Numbered from the stretch's first letter, positions 42,757 to 51,903 are shown. The stretch is DNA of 64,000 nucleotides from DASXZH01 sp036502005 (GCA_036502005.1 DASXZH010000001.1:11999-75998), one strand, 5' to 3'. The notes: generated by a model from the letters alone, not told the origin. Translations and numbers: made by a program.

Positions 42757-44210
42757 ATGCGAAAGACAGGGGGAGAGGCCTAATTCCATTCAGCCAGCAA
42801 TTAATTCCCGAACGAAGTTTCCGAAGGTTTGTTGCCGTTGGATTCTTCTGGCCGCTGTTTTTGGTGGCTTCATATTGCTGCGCGCTCTTCTTCCAGGCCA
42901 ACATTAACACCAATGTTCGAGAAGAAATGAATGGCCTCGAGGGCAGGAGATGGAGCGCCGAAACCGCTCACATGCACCTTTTAGACATGGAAACTGGGGT
43001 TCGAGGATTCCTGCTTGGCGATTCCAAATTTTTGGAGCCCTATAAAAAGGCCGATTTGCTTGTTCACGATGACCTCCAAAATCTCGTAACCATAAGTTCG
43101 GGCCATCCGATGGGGAAACTTGCCGCAAAAATCAAGCAGGATTCCGACGCCTGGATGGACGCGGCCACCGAGATGGTATCGACTAGGGAGGCGGGCAGGC
43201 CGCTAAATGCCGCTTTGCTGATTTCGGGAAAGAATCAGTTTGATACTGTTCGTATTGATTTTAAGAGCTATATCGATCACGAATCCGCCCGGATTGAAGA
43301 TGAGAACACCCTTGCTCAGTCCCTCAAAGTTCGGCTGATGTACATTGCTCTATTTGGCGGGATCTTGCTCGCCATGCTCCTTGCCTTCATCACTTTTAAC
43401 CATCTTAGGGTGGTGTCCGCGCTTTATCATCGGGCCTTGGTCGCCAATGAGTTAAAAGCGGCCCATATCGTAGAAATGAATACGGAGTTGGAGGCACGGG
43501 TCAGCGAACGCACGACCGAGCTTTCTAACGCAAACAAAGAATTGGAGGCATTTAGCTATTCCGTTTCGCATGACTTGCGTTCACCCCTACGCAGCATCGC
43601 CTCGTTCAGCATGATTCTTCAGCAGGATTTAGGGGAGAAGCTCGACGAGGACAGTAAGGACAATCTCAGCCGGATTCGGCAGGCTGCCTCCCGAATGACC
43701 GAGCTTATTGATGCCCTTCTCAGGTTTAGCCGTATCGCTCGGGTGCACGTTGCGAGATCGGAAGTAGATGTGAGTGCAATGGCCGAATCCGTTTTTACGG
43801 ACCTTCAGAGAGATAGCAAGAGCAATGTTGAGCACACCGTTCAACCGGGAATGACGGCCGAAGCCGATCCCCACCTACTGCGCGTGGCCCTCGAAAATAT
43901 ATTGGAGAACGCGTGGAAGTTCTCTTCCAAAGTAGAGCAACCAAAGATCGAAATGGGTTTTCAAGACGGCGCCTTTTTCGTAAAGGATAACGGCGCCGGC
44001 TTCGAGGAGGAATACGTTCACAAGATATTTCTGCCCTTCGAAAGGCTGCACAAGGAAACCGAGTTTTCCGGCACCGGCATTGGTCTCGCCACCACTAAGA
44101 GGATCATCGACCGCCATGGCGGTAAGATTTGGGCGGAAAGCAAAGTAGGCCATGGGGCTACTTTTCACTTCACCCTAAGCCCGGAAGAGAAGTGGAACTC
44201 TGAAGCGTAA
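42757..44210 (+). CDS. CHASE3-domain sensor histidine kinase (probable frameshift near the 5' end)
   Basis: From about 42861 on: a membrane helix, a CHASE3 extracellular sensor (LLDMETGVRGFLLGDSKFLEPY), a second helix (about 160-180), a coiled linker, the H-box FSYSVSHDLRSPLRS and the ATPase N, G1 and G2 boxes (NILENAWKFSS, VKDNGAGFEEEYV, GTGIGLATTK). The frame is open back past 42780 but has no ATG, GTG or TTG ahead of helix 1. The ATG at 42757 joins it only if the G5 run at 42769-42773 had one more G. No response regulator is adjacent. Confidence 0.85.
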
Positions 44211-44231
44211 CCGGTGGTTTCTAACCGATAA

Positions 44232-44237
44232 TAAACT
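44232..44237 (+). promoter_or_regulatory. Predicted -10 box before a mini-ORF and rfbB
   Basis: TAAACT lies 7 nt before the ATG of a six-codon frame at 44245-44265 (MPPTIL), whose TGA overlaps the rfbB ATG. Confidence 0.45.
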
Positions 44238-44261
44238 CGGCGTAATGCCACCCACGATTTT

Positions 44262-45290
44262 ATGAACTTACTCGTTACCGGCGGCGCCGGATTCATCGGC
44301 ACCAACTTCGTTCGCCTTGCGCTTAATTCTTTGCCCGATGCAAAGATCGTCGTGCTAGATGCCTTAACCTATGCCGGCAATCTCTCGACCTTGGCCGATG
44401 TTGCCAAGGACCCGCGGTTTGCTTTCTATCCCGGCAAGATCCAAGACCCGACGGTGGTTGAAGGGATTATTAAGGCTGAAGGAATTACCCACATTGTGAA
44501 TTTCGCTGCTGAGAGCCACAACGACCGCTCCTTGATTGAAGCAGGGAGCTTTATCCTCACGGACGTGATGGGGGTATACGTTTTGCTGGAGGCGACGCGC
44601 AAGTTTAAGCTGACAAAGCTGCTCCACGTGAGCACCGACGAGGTTTACGGCAGCATCGGCACCGGCCACTTTACGGAAGAGAGCCCCATCGAACCGAACA
44701 CGCCCTATAGCGCAAGCAAAGCCGGAGGGGATCTGCAGATTCGTGCCCATGTAAAAGCTTTTGGCACACCGGCAACTATCACGCGAGGCGGCAACACGTA
44801 CGGGCCGTACCAGTTCCCCGAGAAGCTGATCCCGTTTTTTGTAACTCGTTTGATAGATGGCAAGAAAGTCCCTCTCTACGGCGAAGGCGACCAAGTTCGC
44901 GAGTGGATCTACGTGATGGACCACGCTTCTGGGATTTTGAATGCTTTGCTAAAAGGCGAAGTCGGCCAAGCCTACAACGTGGGCGACATGAACGAGCGCG
45001 AGAACCGCTCGGTGGTTAAGATTCTGCTGGAAGAAACGGGGCGAGATGAGAGTTTGGTTAAAAAGATCCCCGATCCCCGCAAAGGCGCGCACGACAAGCG
45101 TTATTCGATGACGACTGCCAAGTCCGAGGCGCTTGGCTGGAAACCGGTTCATCCGTTTGAGGAGAGCCTTCGCCAGACCGTTCGTTGGTATGTCGAGAAC
45201 GAAGCCTGGTGGCGTCCGCTGATCGAAACGGACGATTTTAAAACCTTCGTGGGGAAATACTACGGGCCATCACTCGGATCGGATTTATAG
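44262..45290 (+). CDS. rfbB: dTDP-glucose 4,6-dehydratase
   Basis: 342 residues. TGGAGFIGTNFVR (about 6-18) binds NAD; STDEVYG (about 125-131) contains the Thr-Asp-Glu catalytic trio and YSASK (about 149-153) the Tyr-Lys pair. GNTYGPYQFPEKLIP is typical of the RmlB branch. Second enzyme of the dTDP-rhamnose or related dTDP-sugar pathway, fitting the convergent rfbA. The ATG overlaps the stop of an upstream six-codon ORF. Confidence 0.94.
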   Translation: MNLLVTGGAGFIGTNFVRLALNSLPDAKIVVLDALTYAGNLSTLADVAKDPRFAFYPGKIQDPTVVEGIIKAEGITHIVNFAAESHNDRSLIEAGSFILTDVMGVYVLLEATRKFKLTKLLHVSTDEVYGSIGTGHFTEESPIEPNTPYSASKAGGDLQIRAHVKAFGTPATITRGGNTYGPYQFPEKLIPFFVTRLIDGKKVPLYGEGDQVREWIYVMDHASGILNALLKGEVGQAYNVGDMNERENRSVVKILLEETGRDESLVKKIPDPRKGAHDKRYSMTTAKSEALGWKPVHPFEESLRQTVRWYVENEAWWRPLIETDDFKTFVGKYYGPSLGSDL

Positions 45291-45301
45291 GTTTCCGGAA
45301 G

Positions 45302-45335
45302 CCCTTCCCCTTGCGCTCCGGCGGAGGGGGAAGGG
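45302..45335. terminator. Palindromic hairpin between convergent rfbB and rfbA
   Basis: CCCTTCCCC pairs with GGGGAAGGG; no T-run. It belongs to the GC-rich palindrome class scattered through the window and may end both transcripts. Confidence 0.45.
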
Positions 45336-45364
45336 TTGGGATGGGGGTCTGGTCGTGAGCCGGA

Positions 45365-46240
45365 TTAAGACCCCGCCGCCGTTCTCAACAAACTCTTCCC
45401 ATAAGAGTTGTGCCCCAAAGCCGTCCCGATCTCAATCAACTGCTCACAGGTTATCCAACCCTGTCTAAACGCAATCTCCTCCGGACTGCAGATCAAAAAG
45501 CCTTGCCTGTGCTCAACCGTCTGAACAAAATTAGCCGCCTGCAAAAGATTGTCGTGGTTGCCCGTATCCAGCCAAGCAAAGCCACGCCCAAGGGTTTCAA
45601 CCTTAAGCAACTTCTGCTCTAAATAGAGCCTGTTCAAATCGGTGATCTCCAACTGCCCGCGATGAGAGGGCCTAAGCTTCTTCGCAAGCTCCGTCACCTG
45701 GGCATCATAAAAATACAACCCTGTCACAGCATAGTTCGACTTGGGATGCGCGGGCTTTTCCTCAAGCGTAACCGCCTGATTATTCGGTCCCATTTCCACC
45801 ACGCCATACTCGCGAGCGTCGTCAACATGATAGGCAAAAACGACGGCGCCAGTATCGAGCTGAGCTGCTCGGGAAGCGATCTCGCTCAGCCCATGCCCAT
45901 AAAAAATGTTATCGCCTAAAACCAGCGCGCAAGGGTCGTTTGCGACAAACTCTTCGCCGACCAGAAACGCCTGTGCGAGGCCGCCCGGATCGGGCTGCTT
46001 CACATAGGTGAAGTTGATTCCCCATTGCTGGCCGTCTTGAAGAAGATTTTGGAATTGCCACTGGTCGTGCGGGGCAGTAATAATGCAGATGTCCCGAATG
46101 CCGGCCAGCATGAGCACGCTCAGCGGATAGTAGATCATCGGTTTGTTGTAAACCGGCATCAATTGCTTGCTGACCGCCTTGGTAACTGGGTGCAGCCGTG
46201 TGCCCAATCCGCCTGCGAGAATAATTCCTTTTTTGACCAT
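45365..46240 (-). CDS. rfbA: Glucose-1-phosphate thymidylyltransferase
   Basis: 291 residues, makes dTDP-glucose, the substrate of RfbB. The nucleotide-binding ILAGGLGTRLHPVT (about 6-19), KQLMPVYNKPMIYYPL and the DNIFYGHGL metal-binding region are all conserved. A TATAGG box 6 nt before the ATG is a possible -10. Convergent with rfbB; the two remaining rhamnose genes (rfbC, rfbD) are not here. Confidence 0.96.
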   Translation of the reverse strand: MVKKGIILAGGLGTRLHPVTKAVSKQLMPVYNKPMIYYPLSVLMLAGIRDICIITAPHDQWQFQNLLQDGQQWGINFTYVKQPDPGGLAQAFLVGEEFVANDPCALVLGDNIFYGHGLSEIASRAAQLDTGAVVFAYHVDDAREYGVVEMGPNNQAVTLEEKPAHPKSNYAVTGLYFYDAQVTELAKKLRPSHRGQLEITDLNRLYLEQKLLKVETLGRGFAWLDTGNHDNLLQAANFVQTVEHRQGFLICSPEEIAFRQGWITCEQLIEIGTALGHNSYGKSLLRTAAGS

Positions 46241-46360
46241 TGCTAACCTATATTCGGCAACAAGAGATGCTACCTTAGCGTGCCCTTTACTTCCTGCGAG
46301 TGCGAAAATCTTAAAGGGGGCGGCATAATTACTGGTCTGTTCGGCTAACCTTATTAGGAG

Positions 46361-47146
46361 TTGCCCGAAGTCACCGCCATCATCGTTAATTACCGAACGC
46401 CCGAGCTCACCAAGGGCGCTACACGAAGCTGCCTTACTGAACCCGAGATCGAAGAAGTGATCGTCATCGACAACGGCTCCGGCGACGACAGCGCAGATCA
46501 GCTAACGGAAGAATTTCGCGGCCAACGCGTGCGGGTGATGGAAAACGACGATAACGTCGGCTTCGCTACCGCGAACAACAAGGGCATTTCTAGGGCTCGC
46601 ACGGACTATGTTTTTCTCCTGAATTCTGACGCCTTTGTGTTAGAAGGGGCGATCGGAACGATGCTTGCCCGCCTGAAGAAAGACCCCCAGATCGGAATCA
46701 TCGGCCCCGAGGTTTTGGAAAGCGACGGCAGCACGGTTCAGAGCGGAAACTTCGGCCCTTTTCCTTCTTTGCGCACCATTTTCACTCGCGATCAGCATGT
46801 GGAAGACCCCAATAATCCCGATTGGATCTCCGGCGTGTGCATGATGATGAACCGCACCTTCGCCCAGGATTTACAAGGGTTTGACGACCGCTATTTCATG
46901 TATTTTGAAGATGTCGACCTCTGCCGCCGCGCGCGGGAAAAAGGCATGAAAGTGGTGCGTGATCCCGCCGCCAAAATCGTGCACTTTGGCGGCAAGAGCC
47001 TGAAGTCAGATTTCAAACGGAAGAAGATGTACTACACAAGCCAGGATCGATATTTGGAGTTGGCTGGCGTCGCACCTTTTGGGCGTAACTTGGTTAAAGC
47101 CACCCGCTGGCCGGTCTACGCGGTTAAGTCGATTTTTGGGAGATGA
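46361..47146 (+). CDS. GT2-family glycosyltransferase (rhamnosyltransferase-like)
   Basis: 261 residues. The GT-A fold is shown by IIVNYRTPE (about 6-14), IDNGSGDDS, NVGFATANNKG and the metal-binding LLNSDAFV (DxD-like position). GPEVLESDGSTVQSG and the C-terminal YFMYFEDVDLCRRAREKG fit the WcaE/rhamnosyl GT2 subgroup that builds O-antigen or capsule. The start is a TTG at 46361. Its closeness to rfbA and rfbB suggests it uses a dTDP-sugar. Confidence 0.9.
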   Translation: MPEVTAIIVNYRTPELTKGATRSCLTEPEIEEVIVIDNGSGDDSADQLTEEFRGQRVRVMENDDNVGFATANNKGISRARTDYVFLLNSDAFVLEGAIGTMLARLKKDPQIGIIGPEVLESDGSTVQSGNFGPFPSLRTIFTRDQHVEDPNNPDWISGVCMMMNRTFAQDLQGFDDRYFMYFEDVDLCRRAREKGMKVVRDPAAKIVHFGGKSLKSDFKRKKMYYTSQDRYLELAGVAPFGRNLVKATRWPVYAVKSIFGR

Positions 47147-47305
47147 CCCCCTTCCCCTGCTCCCGGGAGTCTTCAGATATTTTGGATTTCGTCAGATACC
47201 CAAGCTAGCCTGGGGGCAGTTCCTAAAATCATTGAGGATGGCATTTAAGCCGGAGCAACTGGAATGGACAGTCCTTAGTCTCGGAAACTCCGGCAATCTG
47301 AGTTA

Positions 47306-47731
47306 TTAAACTTCCGATGGATGGACGACGGAGATTCCTGCATAACGATTGAAGTCTCGAGCATTTAGGGATAGCACGAATGTTAAGCCATGTTCCATCA
47401 TTGTGGCTACATGGTACGCATCGTGTACCTGACGGCCCAATACTCCATATGATTTCACTAGCTCGAACCATCGCTCGTGCATTTCAGGCACGTCGTGGAT
47501 TAAAACAAACACCTTATTGGTCTCCGCAAGGAAATGGGAAGCCTCCTCCTTAGTTTGCGAATAACCGCCCACCGTCTTCGGTCGCGTCAGAACTGACCAG
47601 GCCTCCCGAACGACCTGCGGTGTGAAATAAAGGTCTTCGCCACTCTCGAAAATACGGTCAACAGCGCGCTGTACGATATTTTGCTGCGGGTCGTCCTCAA
47701 CAAAATAGCGCAAGAGAACGCTGGGTATCAA
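47306..47731 (-). CDS. PIN-domain toxin of a VapC-like pair, N-terminus frameshifted
   Basis: 141 residues, starting at TTG with MIPSVLLRYFVEDD. The conserved first Asp of PIN domains is missing. In the adjacent frame the DNA reads KWFIDT just before, and removing one C from the CCC at 47723-47725 joins it as FIDT-SVLLRYF, the standard PIN start. Later acids (EAW, HDAYHVA, LNARDF) are in place. VapC-type toxins are ribonucleases. It follows the antitoxin gene with an overlap of the restored frame. Confidence 0.75.
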   Translation of the reverse strand: MIPSVLLRYFVEDDPQQNIVQRAVDRIFESGEDLYFTPQVVREAWSVLTRPKTVGGYSQTKEEASHFLAETNKVFVLIHDVPEMHERWFELVKSYGVLGRQVHDAYHVATMMEHGLTFVLSLNARDFNRYAGISVVHPSEV

Positions 47732-47748
47732 TGAACCACTTTGGCGCG

Positions 47749-47994
47749 CTAATCGTACAGAGCCTCAGTCGATGTGGCTTCTAGCGGTAGAACGCCCATC
47801 TTGCCTCTAAGCGAGCGTTTAAACTCGTCGATCTCCTTCAGCGTGGCTAGGTCTGGGCCACCCCTCCGCTTCGGCGCTTGCTCATCTGATTCGCTTTGCT
47901 GCAGCACGATCAATTGAAATCGATCATTAGGGTGCGCCTTCGTATATTTGGCGATCTCCTTGCCCGTACCTTCAATAATGCGCTCTGGAATCAT
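47749..47994 (-). CDS. Putative antitoxin of the PIN toxin
   Basis: About 81 residues from the ATG at 47994 (TTG at 47997 also possible). IPERIIEGTGKEIAKYTKAHPNDRF could be a short DNA-binding domain; a basic mid-section (KRRGGPD) and an acidic C-terminal helix (EFKRSLRGKMG) follow. No named family recognised; assigned from size and position just before the toxin. TACAAT 7 nt before the ATG suggests leaderless transcription. Confidence 0.6.
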   Translation of the reverse strand: MIPERIIEGTGKEIAKYTKAHPNDRFQLIVLQQSESDEQAPKRRGGPDLATLKEIDEFKRSLRGKMGVLPLEATSTEALYD

Positions 47995-48112
47995 CAACTA
48001 TATTGTACGGAAGTTAGACGCAGACCGCACCTTTCAACAAAAAATGTGAAGCAAGCGATGAAGTCTGGCTTGTACCAAACATTTCTGAAGGTCTGAAGGA
48101 ATAACAAAATAG

Positions 48113-48337
48113 CTAACCATATTGGCGTAGAGGCTGCGCATATATCGGCCAAATCAATGCATAAATAATGAGAACCACTAAGACGAACAATAGAAGCACT
48201 AGGTGACGCTTTACAAACGCGAGCCAGCGAAAAGGCCCAGCAGCGATTCGCCTTTGGCTGCGAGCAATTCGCCGCTCCATAAGATAGAACTTAGCGTCAC
48301 GCCTGAACCGCTTGATAAAGGATCGGCTTTGCTGCAT
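48113..48337 (-). CDS. Small membrane protein, unknown
   Basis: About 74 residues from the ATG at 48337 (a TTG at 48355 is possible). Strongly basic N-terminal half (SRSFIKRFRRDAKFYLMERRIARSQRR), then one long hydrophobic helix (VLLLFVLVVLIIYALIWPIYA). Lies 43 bp downstream of gyrA on the same strand. Confidence 0.5.
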   Translation of the reverse strand: MQQSRSFIKRFRRDAKFYLMERRIARSQRRIAAGPFRWLAFVKRHLVLLLFVLVVLIIYALIWPIYAQPLRQYG

Positions 48338-48380
48338 GCCTGTCCAACAAGACACAAACCAAAGCCGGTTAGTTCAAGGC

Positions 48381-50885
48381 CTACTCCTCGGTAGTTTCCT
48401 CGGCATCATCCGCTACAACAATCTCGTTGCCGTCCTCATCCACTTCCAGGTCGCCGTCATCGGTGCCTTGCACGATGCGTGCAATGGAGCGAACGGAGTC
48501 GCCAGCGGCAAGATCAATAAGCTTCACACCCTGTGCGATTCGGCCAACCAGCCTAATCTGGTTCACCTTAACGCGAATGCCCTTGCCCAAGGTCGTCATA
48601 ACCAAAAGTTTGTCGTCTTCCTCAACAACTTCGGCGCCAACGATTTTGCCCGTCTTATCCGTCACGGCCATCGTTAAAATGCCCGAACCGCCGCGGCCCT
48701 GAACTCGGTATTCATCCAAGTTGGTGCGCTTTCCAAAGCCCTTCTCGCCGGCGACCAACAGAGTTGCCCCAGCCCGAACCACGTCCGCCTTAACAAGGTG
48801 ATCCTGGTCGTTCTTAAACACAACGGCGCGGACGCCGCCCGCCGTTCGGCCACGGCCACGAGCGGCCGTTTCGTTAAACCGAATCGACTGACCCTCACGG
48901 GTGATCAAAATCACGTCCTCGTTGCCGCGGGTCTTCAGGACCCAACCAAGCTCATCGCCTTCTTCGATATTGAAGGCAATAATCCCGTTCGTTCGGATGT
49001 TGCTGAACATGGTGAGCTGGGTTCGCTTGATCTCACCCATCTTGGTGACCATGGTGAGGTAGCCCTCGCCGGAAATATCCTTCACCGAAACCGTCGCCGT
49101 TACTCGCTCCTCGGATTCGATAGCGATGTAGTTGATGACCGGCATACCCTTGGCATAACGCCCACTTTCGGGGATTTCGTAGGCCTTCAATCGGTAAACG
49201 CGGCCCCGGTTGGTAAAGAACAGAATAAAGTGGTGCGTGCTCACCTGGAAGAGGTGGGCTGGCTCGTCATCGGCCTTGAGCGTATTGTTTACGCCCTTTC
49301 CGCCACGCTTTTGCTGGCGATAGGCATCGATGCTGACGCGCTTGATATAGCCATCGCGTGAAATCGAAATGATCGCTTCTTCCTCTGGGATCATATCCTC
49401 GTCGGAGAAGTCTCCCGGCTCGCGGGCGATTATCTTTGTGCGGCGCTCGTCGCCATACTTATCGCGCATGGCGATGATCTCGTCCTTCAGAACCTTGGTG
49501 AGTCGGATCGGATCGTTAAGGATATCCATCAGGTTCTGAACCTTGAGGAGCGCATCCTTATAGTTCTTCTCAAGATCCAACTGAGAAAGTCTGGTCAAGC
49601 GACCCAAAGGCATGGCCAAGATAGCGTTGGCCTGCAACGGCGACATCGCAAACTCTCTCACCAACTCAACTCGTGCGACGGGAATACTCTCGCTCCGACG
49701 AATGAGGGCAATAACCTCATCCATGAACCGGCGCGCAATCTGAAATCCCTCGTTTAAGTGCGCATCTTCTAGCGCTTGGTAAAGCTCGTATCGGGTTCGG
49801 CGGTCGATAACCTCTCGGCGATGCTTGACGTATTCATCGAGAATCGTCAAAAGTACAGAAACGCGCGGGGCACCGTCTACAAGGGCAAGCATGATCGCTC
49901 CAAACGTGGTTCTTAGCTGCGTATGTTTGAGCAAATAGTTCAGCGCCTTCTGAGGCTGAACATCGCGGCGGATGCCGACCTCGACGCGCATACCGCGCTT
50001 ATCGGAGAAGTCGTCCACGCTGACAATGCCGTCAAACTTCTTCATTTTGCCGATCATGGCAATGTTTTCAATCAGCGTCTTCTTGTTAACCTGATAGGGA
50101 AGTTCGGTGATGACGATGACGCTCTTGCCCATGTCGCTCGGCTCGATCATCGTTTTGGCCTGCATGATGATAGAACCGCGGCCGGTTTCGTAGGCGGAGC
50201 GGATGGCCTTCACGCCCATGATCGTTCCGTAAGTGGGGAAGTCCGGACCTGGAAGAACCTCCATCACGTCGTCCAGGTTGCAATCCGGATTGTCGATTCG
50301 AAGCAAAATAGCGTTAGAAACTTCGGTTAAATTGTGGGGCGGAAGGTTTGTGGCCATACCAACCGCAATGCCTTGGCCGCCGTTGCAGAGCAGATTGGGG
50401 AACTTGCCGGGCAGAACCGTTGGCTCGTTTAAGGTCTGCATGTAGTTGGGAACCCAGTCCACCGTCTCGCGGTCCAGGTCTTCCAGCATTTCCATGGCGA
50501 GCGGAGCGAGTCGAACTTCCGTGTAACGCATGGCGGCAGGGGGGTCGCCATCGATTGAGCCAAAGTTTCCTTGTCCATCGATCAACGGATAGCGCATGCT
50601 AAACGGTTGCGCCATTCGAACGAAGGTGGGGTAGATAACTTCGTTGCCGTGAGGGTGGAAGTCGCCGCTGGTGTCGCCAGCAACCTTTGCCGATTTAAGA
50701 TAGCCGCTGCCGGGGGTTAGGTTCAACCGCCGCATAGCGTAAAGGATTCGGCGTTGAACGGGTTTAAGCCCATCCCGCACATCCGGCAAGGCACGCGCGA
50801 TGATAACAGACATCGCGTAGTTGACATACGAACGGCTAAGCTCGTCGTCTACATTAACACTTTGAATTCGTGGATCGTCAGCCAA
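48381..50885 (-). CDS. gyrA: DNA gyrase subunit A
   Basis: 834 residues, TTG start. AAMRYTEVRL has the DNA-cleaving Tyr (about residue 121). The GyrA-box QKRGGKG (about 527) marks it as gyrase, not topoisomerase IV, so it can wrap DNA and supercoil. The quinolone-determining region reads FHPHGNEVIYPTF: Glu replaces the usual Ser83 and Pro the acidic residue 87 (E. coli numbering). The C-terminus is acidic. No gyrB is nearby. Confidence 0.96.
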   Translation of the reverse strand: MADDPRIQSVNVDDELSRSYVNYAMSVIIARALPDVRDGLKPVQRRILYAMRRLNLTPGSGYLKSAKVAGDTSGDFHPHGNEVIYPTFVRMAQPFSMRYPLIDGQGNFGSIDGDPPAAMRYTEVRLAPLAMEMLEDLDRETVDWVPNYMQTLNEPTVLPGKFPNLLCNGGQGIAVGMATNLPPHNLTEVSNAILLRIDNPDCNLDDVMEVLPGPDFPTYGTIMGVKAIRSAYETGRGSIIMQAKTMIEPSDMGKSVIVITELPYQVNKKTLIENIAMIGKMKKFDGIVSVDDFSDKRGMRVEVGIRRDVQPQKALNYLLKHTQLRTTFGAIMLALVDGAPRVSVLLTILDEYVKHRREVIDRRTRYELYQALEDAHLNEGFQIARRFMDEVIALIRRSESIPVARVELVREFAMSPLQANAILAMPLGRLTRLSQLDLEKNYKDALLKVQNLMDILNDPIRLTKVLKDEIIAMRDKYGDERRTKIIAREPGDFSDEDMIPEEEAIISISRDGYIKRVSIDAYRQQKRGGKGVNNTLKADDEPAHLFQVSTHHFILFFTNRGRVYRLKAYEIPESGRYAKGMPVINYIAIESEERVTATVSVKDISGEGYLTMVTKMGEIKRTQLTMFSNIRTNGIIAFNIEEGDELGWVLKTRGNEDVILITREGQSIRFNETAARGRGRTAGGVRAVVFKNDQDHLVKADVVRAGATLLVAGEKGFGKRTNLDEYRVQGRGGSGILTMAVTDKTGKIVGAEVVEEDDKLLVMTTLGKGIRVKVNQIRLVGRIAQGVKLIDLAAGDSVRSIARIVQGTDDGDLEVDEDGNEIVVADDAEETTEE

Positions 50886-50999
50886 GGTTTACCTTTAGAA
50901 GAAGACGCTTCACTCCCCCGAAAAGCGCCTGACAACGGAGCGTTTATTGCCGTTGAATTGAACCTAAAGTATACCCGGAGGAAGGGGATAATCCTTAAT

Positions 51000-51034
51000 G
51001 CGTTTTGCGCTGTGCGTTTTGCGTTAAGGGATGT
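51000..51034. repeat. Heptad repeat L (unit GCGTTTT)
   Basis: Four phased words (GCGTTTT, GCGCTGT, GCGTTTT, GCGTTAA) and a weak fifth, upstream of gyrA. Inverted relative to repeat M at 51094. Confidence 0.8.
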
Positions 51035-51093
51035 CTTGAGCTAATCAAATTCTCTTGCGGTCAAGCCCGGAGCCAGCTTCGGGGCTCTAACAA

Positions 51094-51121
51094 GCGCACA
51101 ACGCATAACGCACAGCGCATC
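51094..51121. repeat. Heptad repeat M (unit GCGCACA/ACGCACA)
   Basis: Four phased words, near reverse complement of repeat L. An imperfect hairpin (AGCCCGGAGCC / GGGGCT, 51064-51088) lies between them, so L and M can bring the two ends of the gap together. Confidence 0.8.
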
Positions 51122-51620
51122 ACCTTATCGTCTCCATCCTTCTTACAATCCCCATGTAGTCGATAGCGTTGCGCGCCATTTCTTCGTAGTAATGCGGCTT
51201 TAAAGGAAGTGCAAGGTTAGCTTCCGAGGCACCCGAAATTGCCGTCATTTCTTGGGCCAAAATGAGCGCCTTCTCATACCTGGGGTTCTTCTCTAGAGCG
51301 TCGTTTACGGAGTGAGCGGCTCCATAGGAATCGAAAACGGCTTGCCACTGGCCAGCAAGTACAACCGCTTTCTTATTGATGAGCGCCAATATCTGTGTAT
51401 CTTCTTTGGTGTACTGGAGCTGCTTTCCTGAAGCCACGATGGCATCGAACTTGGCTAGGAAACTGTTGAAGTTGTCCAGCACCCATTTGGTGTCTTCGGC
51501 CAGCTTGTCGGCGGGAGATTGTGCCGTTTGAGACGGAGCTTGCGTGGCAGGCGCATTCGACTCTTGGCTAAGGCCGACGCAGAATAAACAAAAGATGGGG
51601 ATGAGAAAGAACTGGCGCAT
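51120..51620 (-). CDS. Hypothetical secreted protein
   Basis: 166 residues, signal peptide FFLIPIFCLFCVGLSQ. The mature part is helical (DKLAEDTKWVLDNFNSFLAKF, YEKALILAQEMTAIS) with no motif recognised. TAAAAT on the minus strand ends 6 nt before the ATG. Its stop codon falls inside heptad repeat M. Confidence 0.6.
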   Translation of the reverse strand: MRQFFLIPIFCLFCVGLSQESNAPATQAPSQTAQSPADKLAEDTKWVLDNFNSFLAKFDAIVASGKQLQYTKEDTQILALINKKAVVLAGQWQAVFDSYGAAHSVNDALEKNPRYEKALILAQEMTAISGASEANLALPLKPHYYEEMARNAIDYMGIVRRMETIR

Positions 51621-51626
51621 GATTGG

Positions 51627-51632
51627 ATTTTA
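51627..51632 (-). promoter_or_regulatory. Predicted -10 box, leaderless type
   Basis: On the minus strand TAAAAT ends 6 nt before the ATG at 51620. Confidence 0.6.
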
Positions 51633-51903
51633 TAGACTATGCCTTCGACGTACGATATGGCGCGTACAGAACGGGAAATTCCCTTCTTCGTTGGTCTTGA
51701 AAGAATTTACTTCTCGAAGTGTGAGTGTAAATACTGAGTGCGGCAATACCCAAACCTCTCACCTCCGGGGATCGTTGCGCAGTAAAGATTTGCAGCGGCA
51801 CGAAACCTCAAGGGCTGTCCAGACCAACCCTCCCTCCCCTGACGATTGTTGCGCGGAAAAGATTTGCCGGAAAAACCAAGCTTTGAGAGCCAGAAAGCCC
51901 AAA

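Noticed and set aside
45302..45335. Canonical bidirectional terminator between rfbB and rfbA
   Set aside because: The stem is strong but has no T-run on either side; it fits the dispersed palindrome class, so it is listed with low confidence only.
48381..50885. Topoisomerase IV subunit ParC instead of GyrA
   Set aside because: The QKRGGKG GyrA-box is present and the C-terminal domain is full length.
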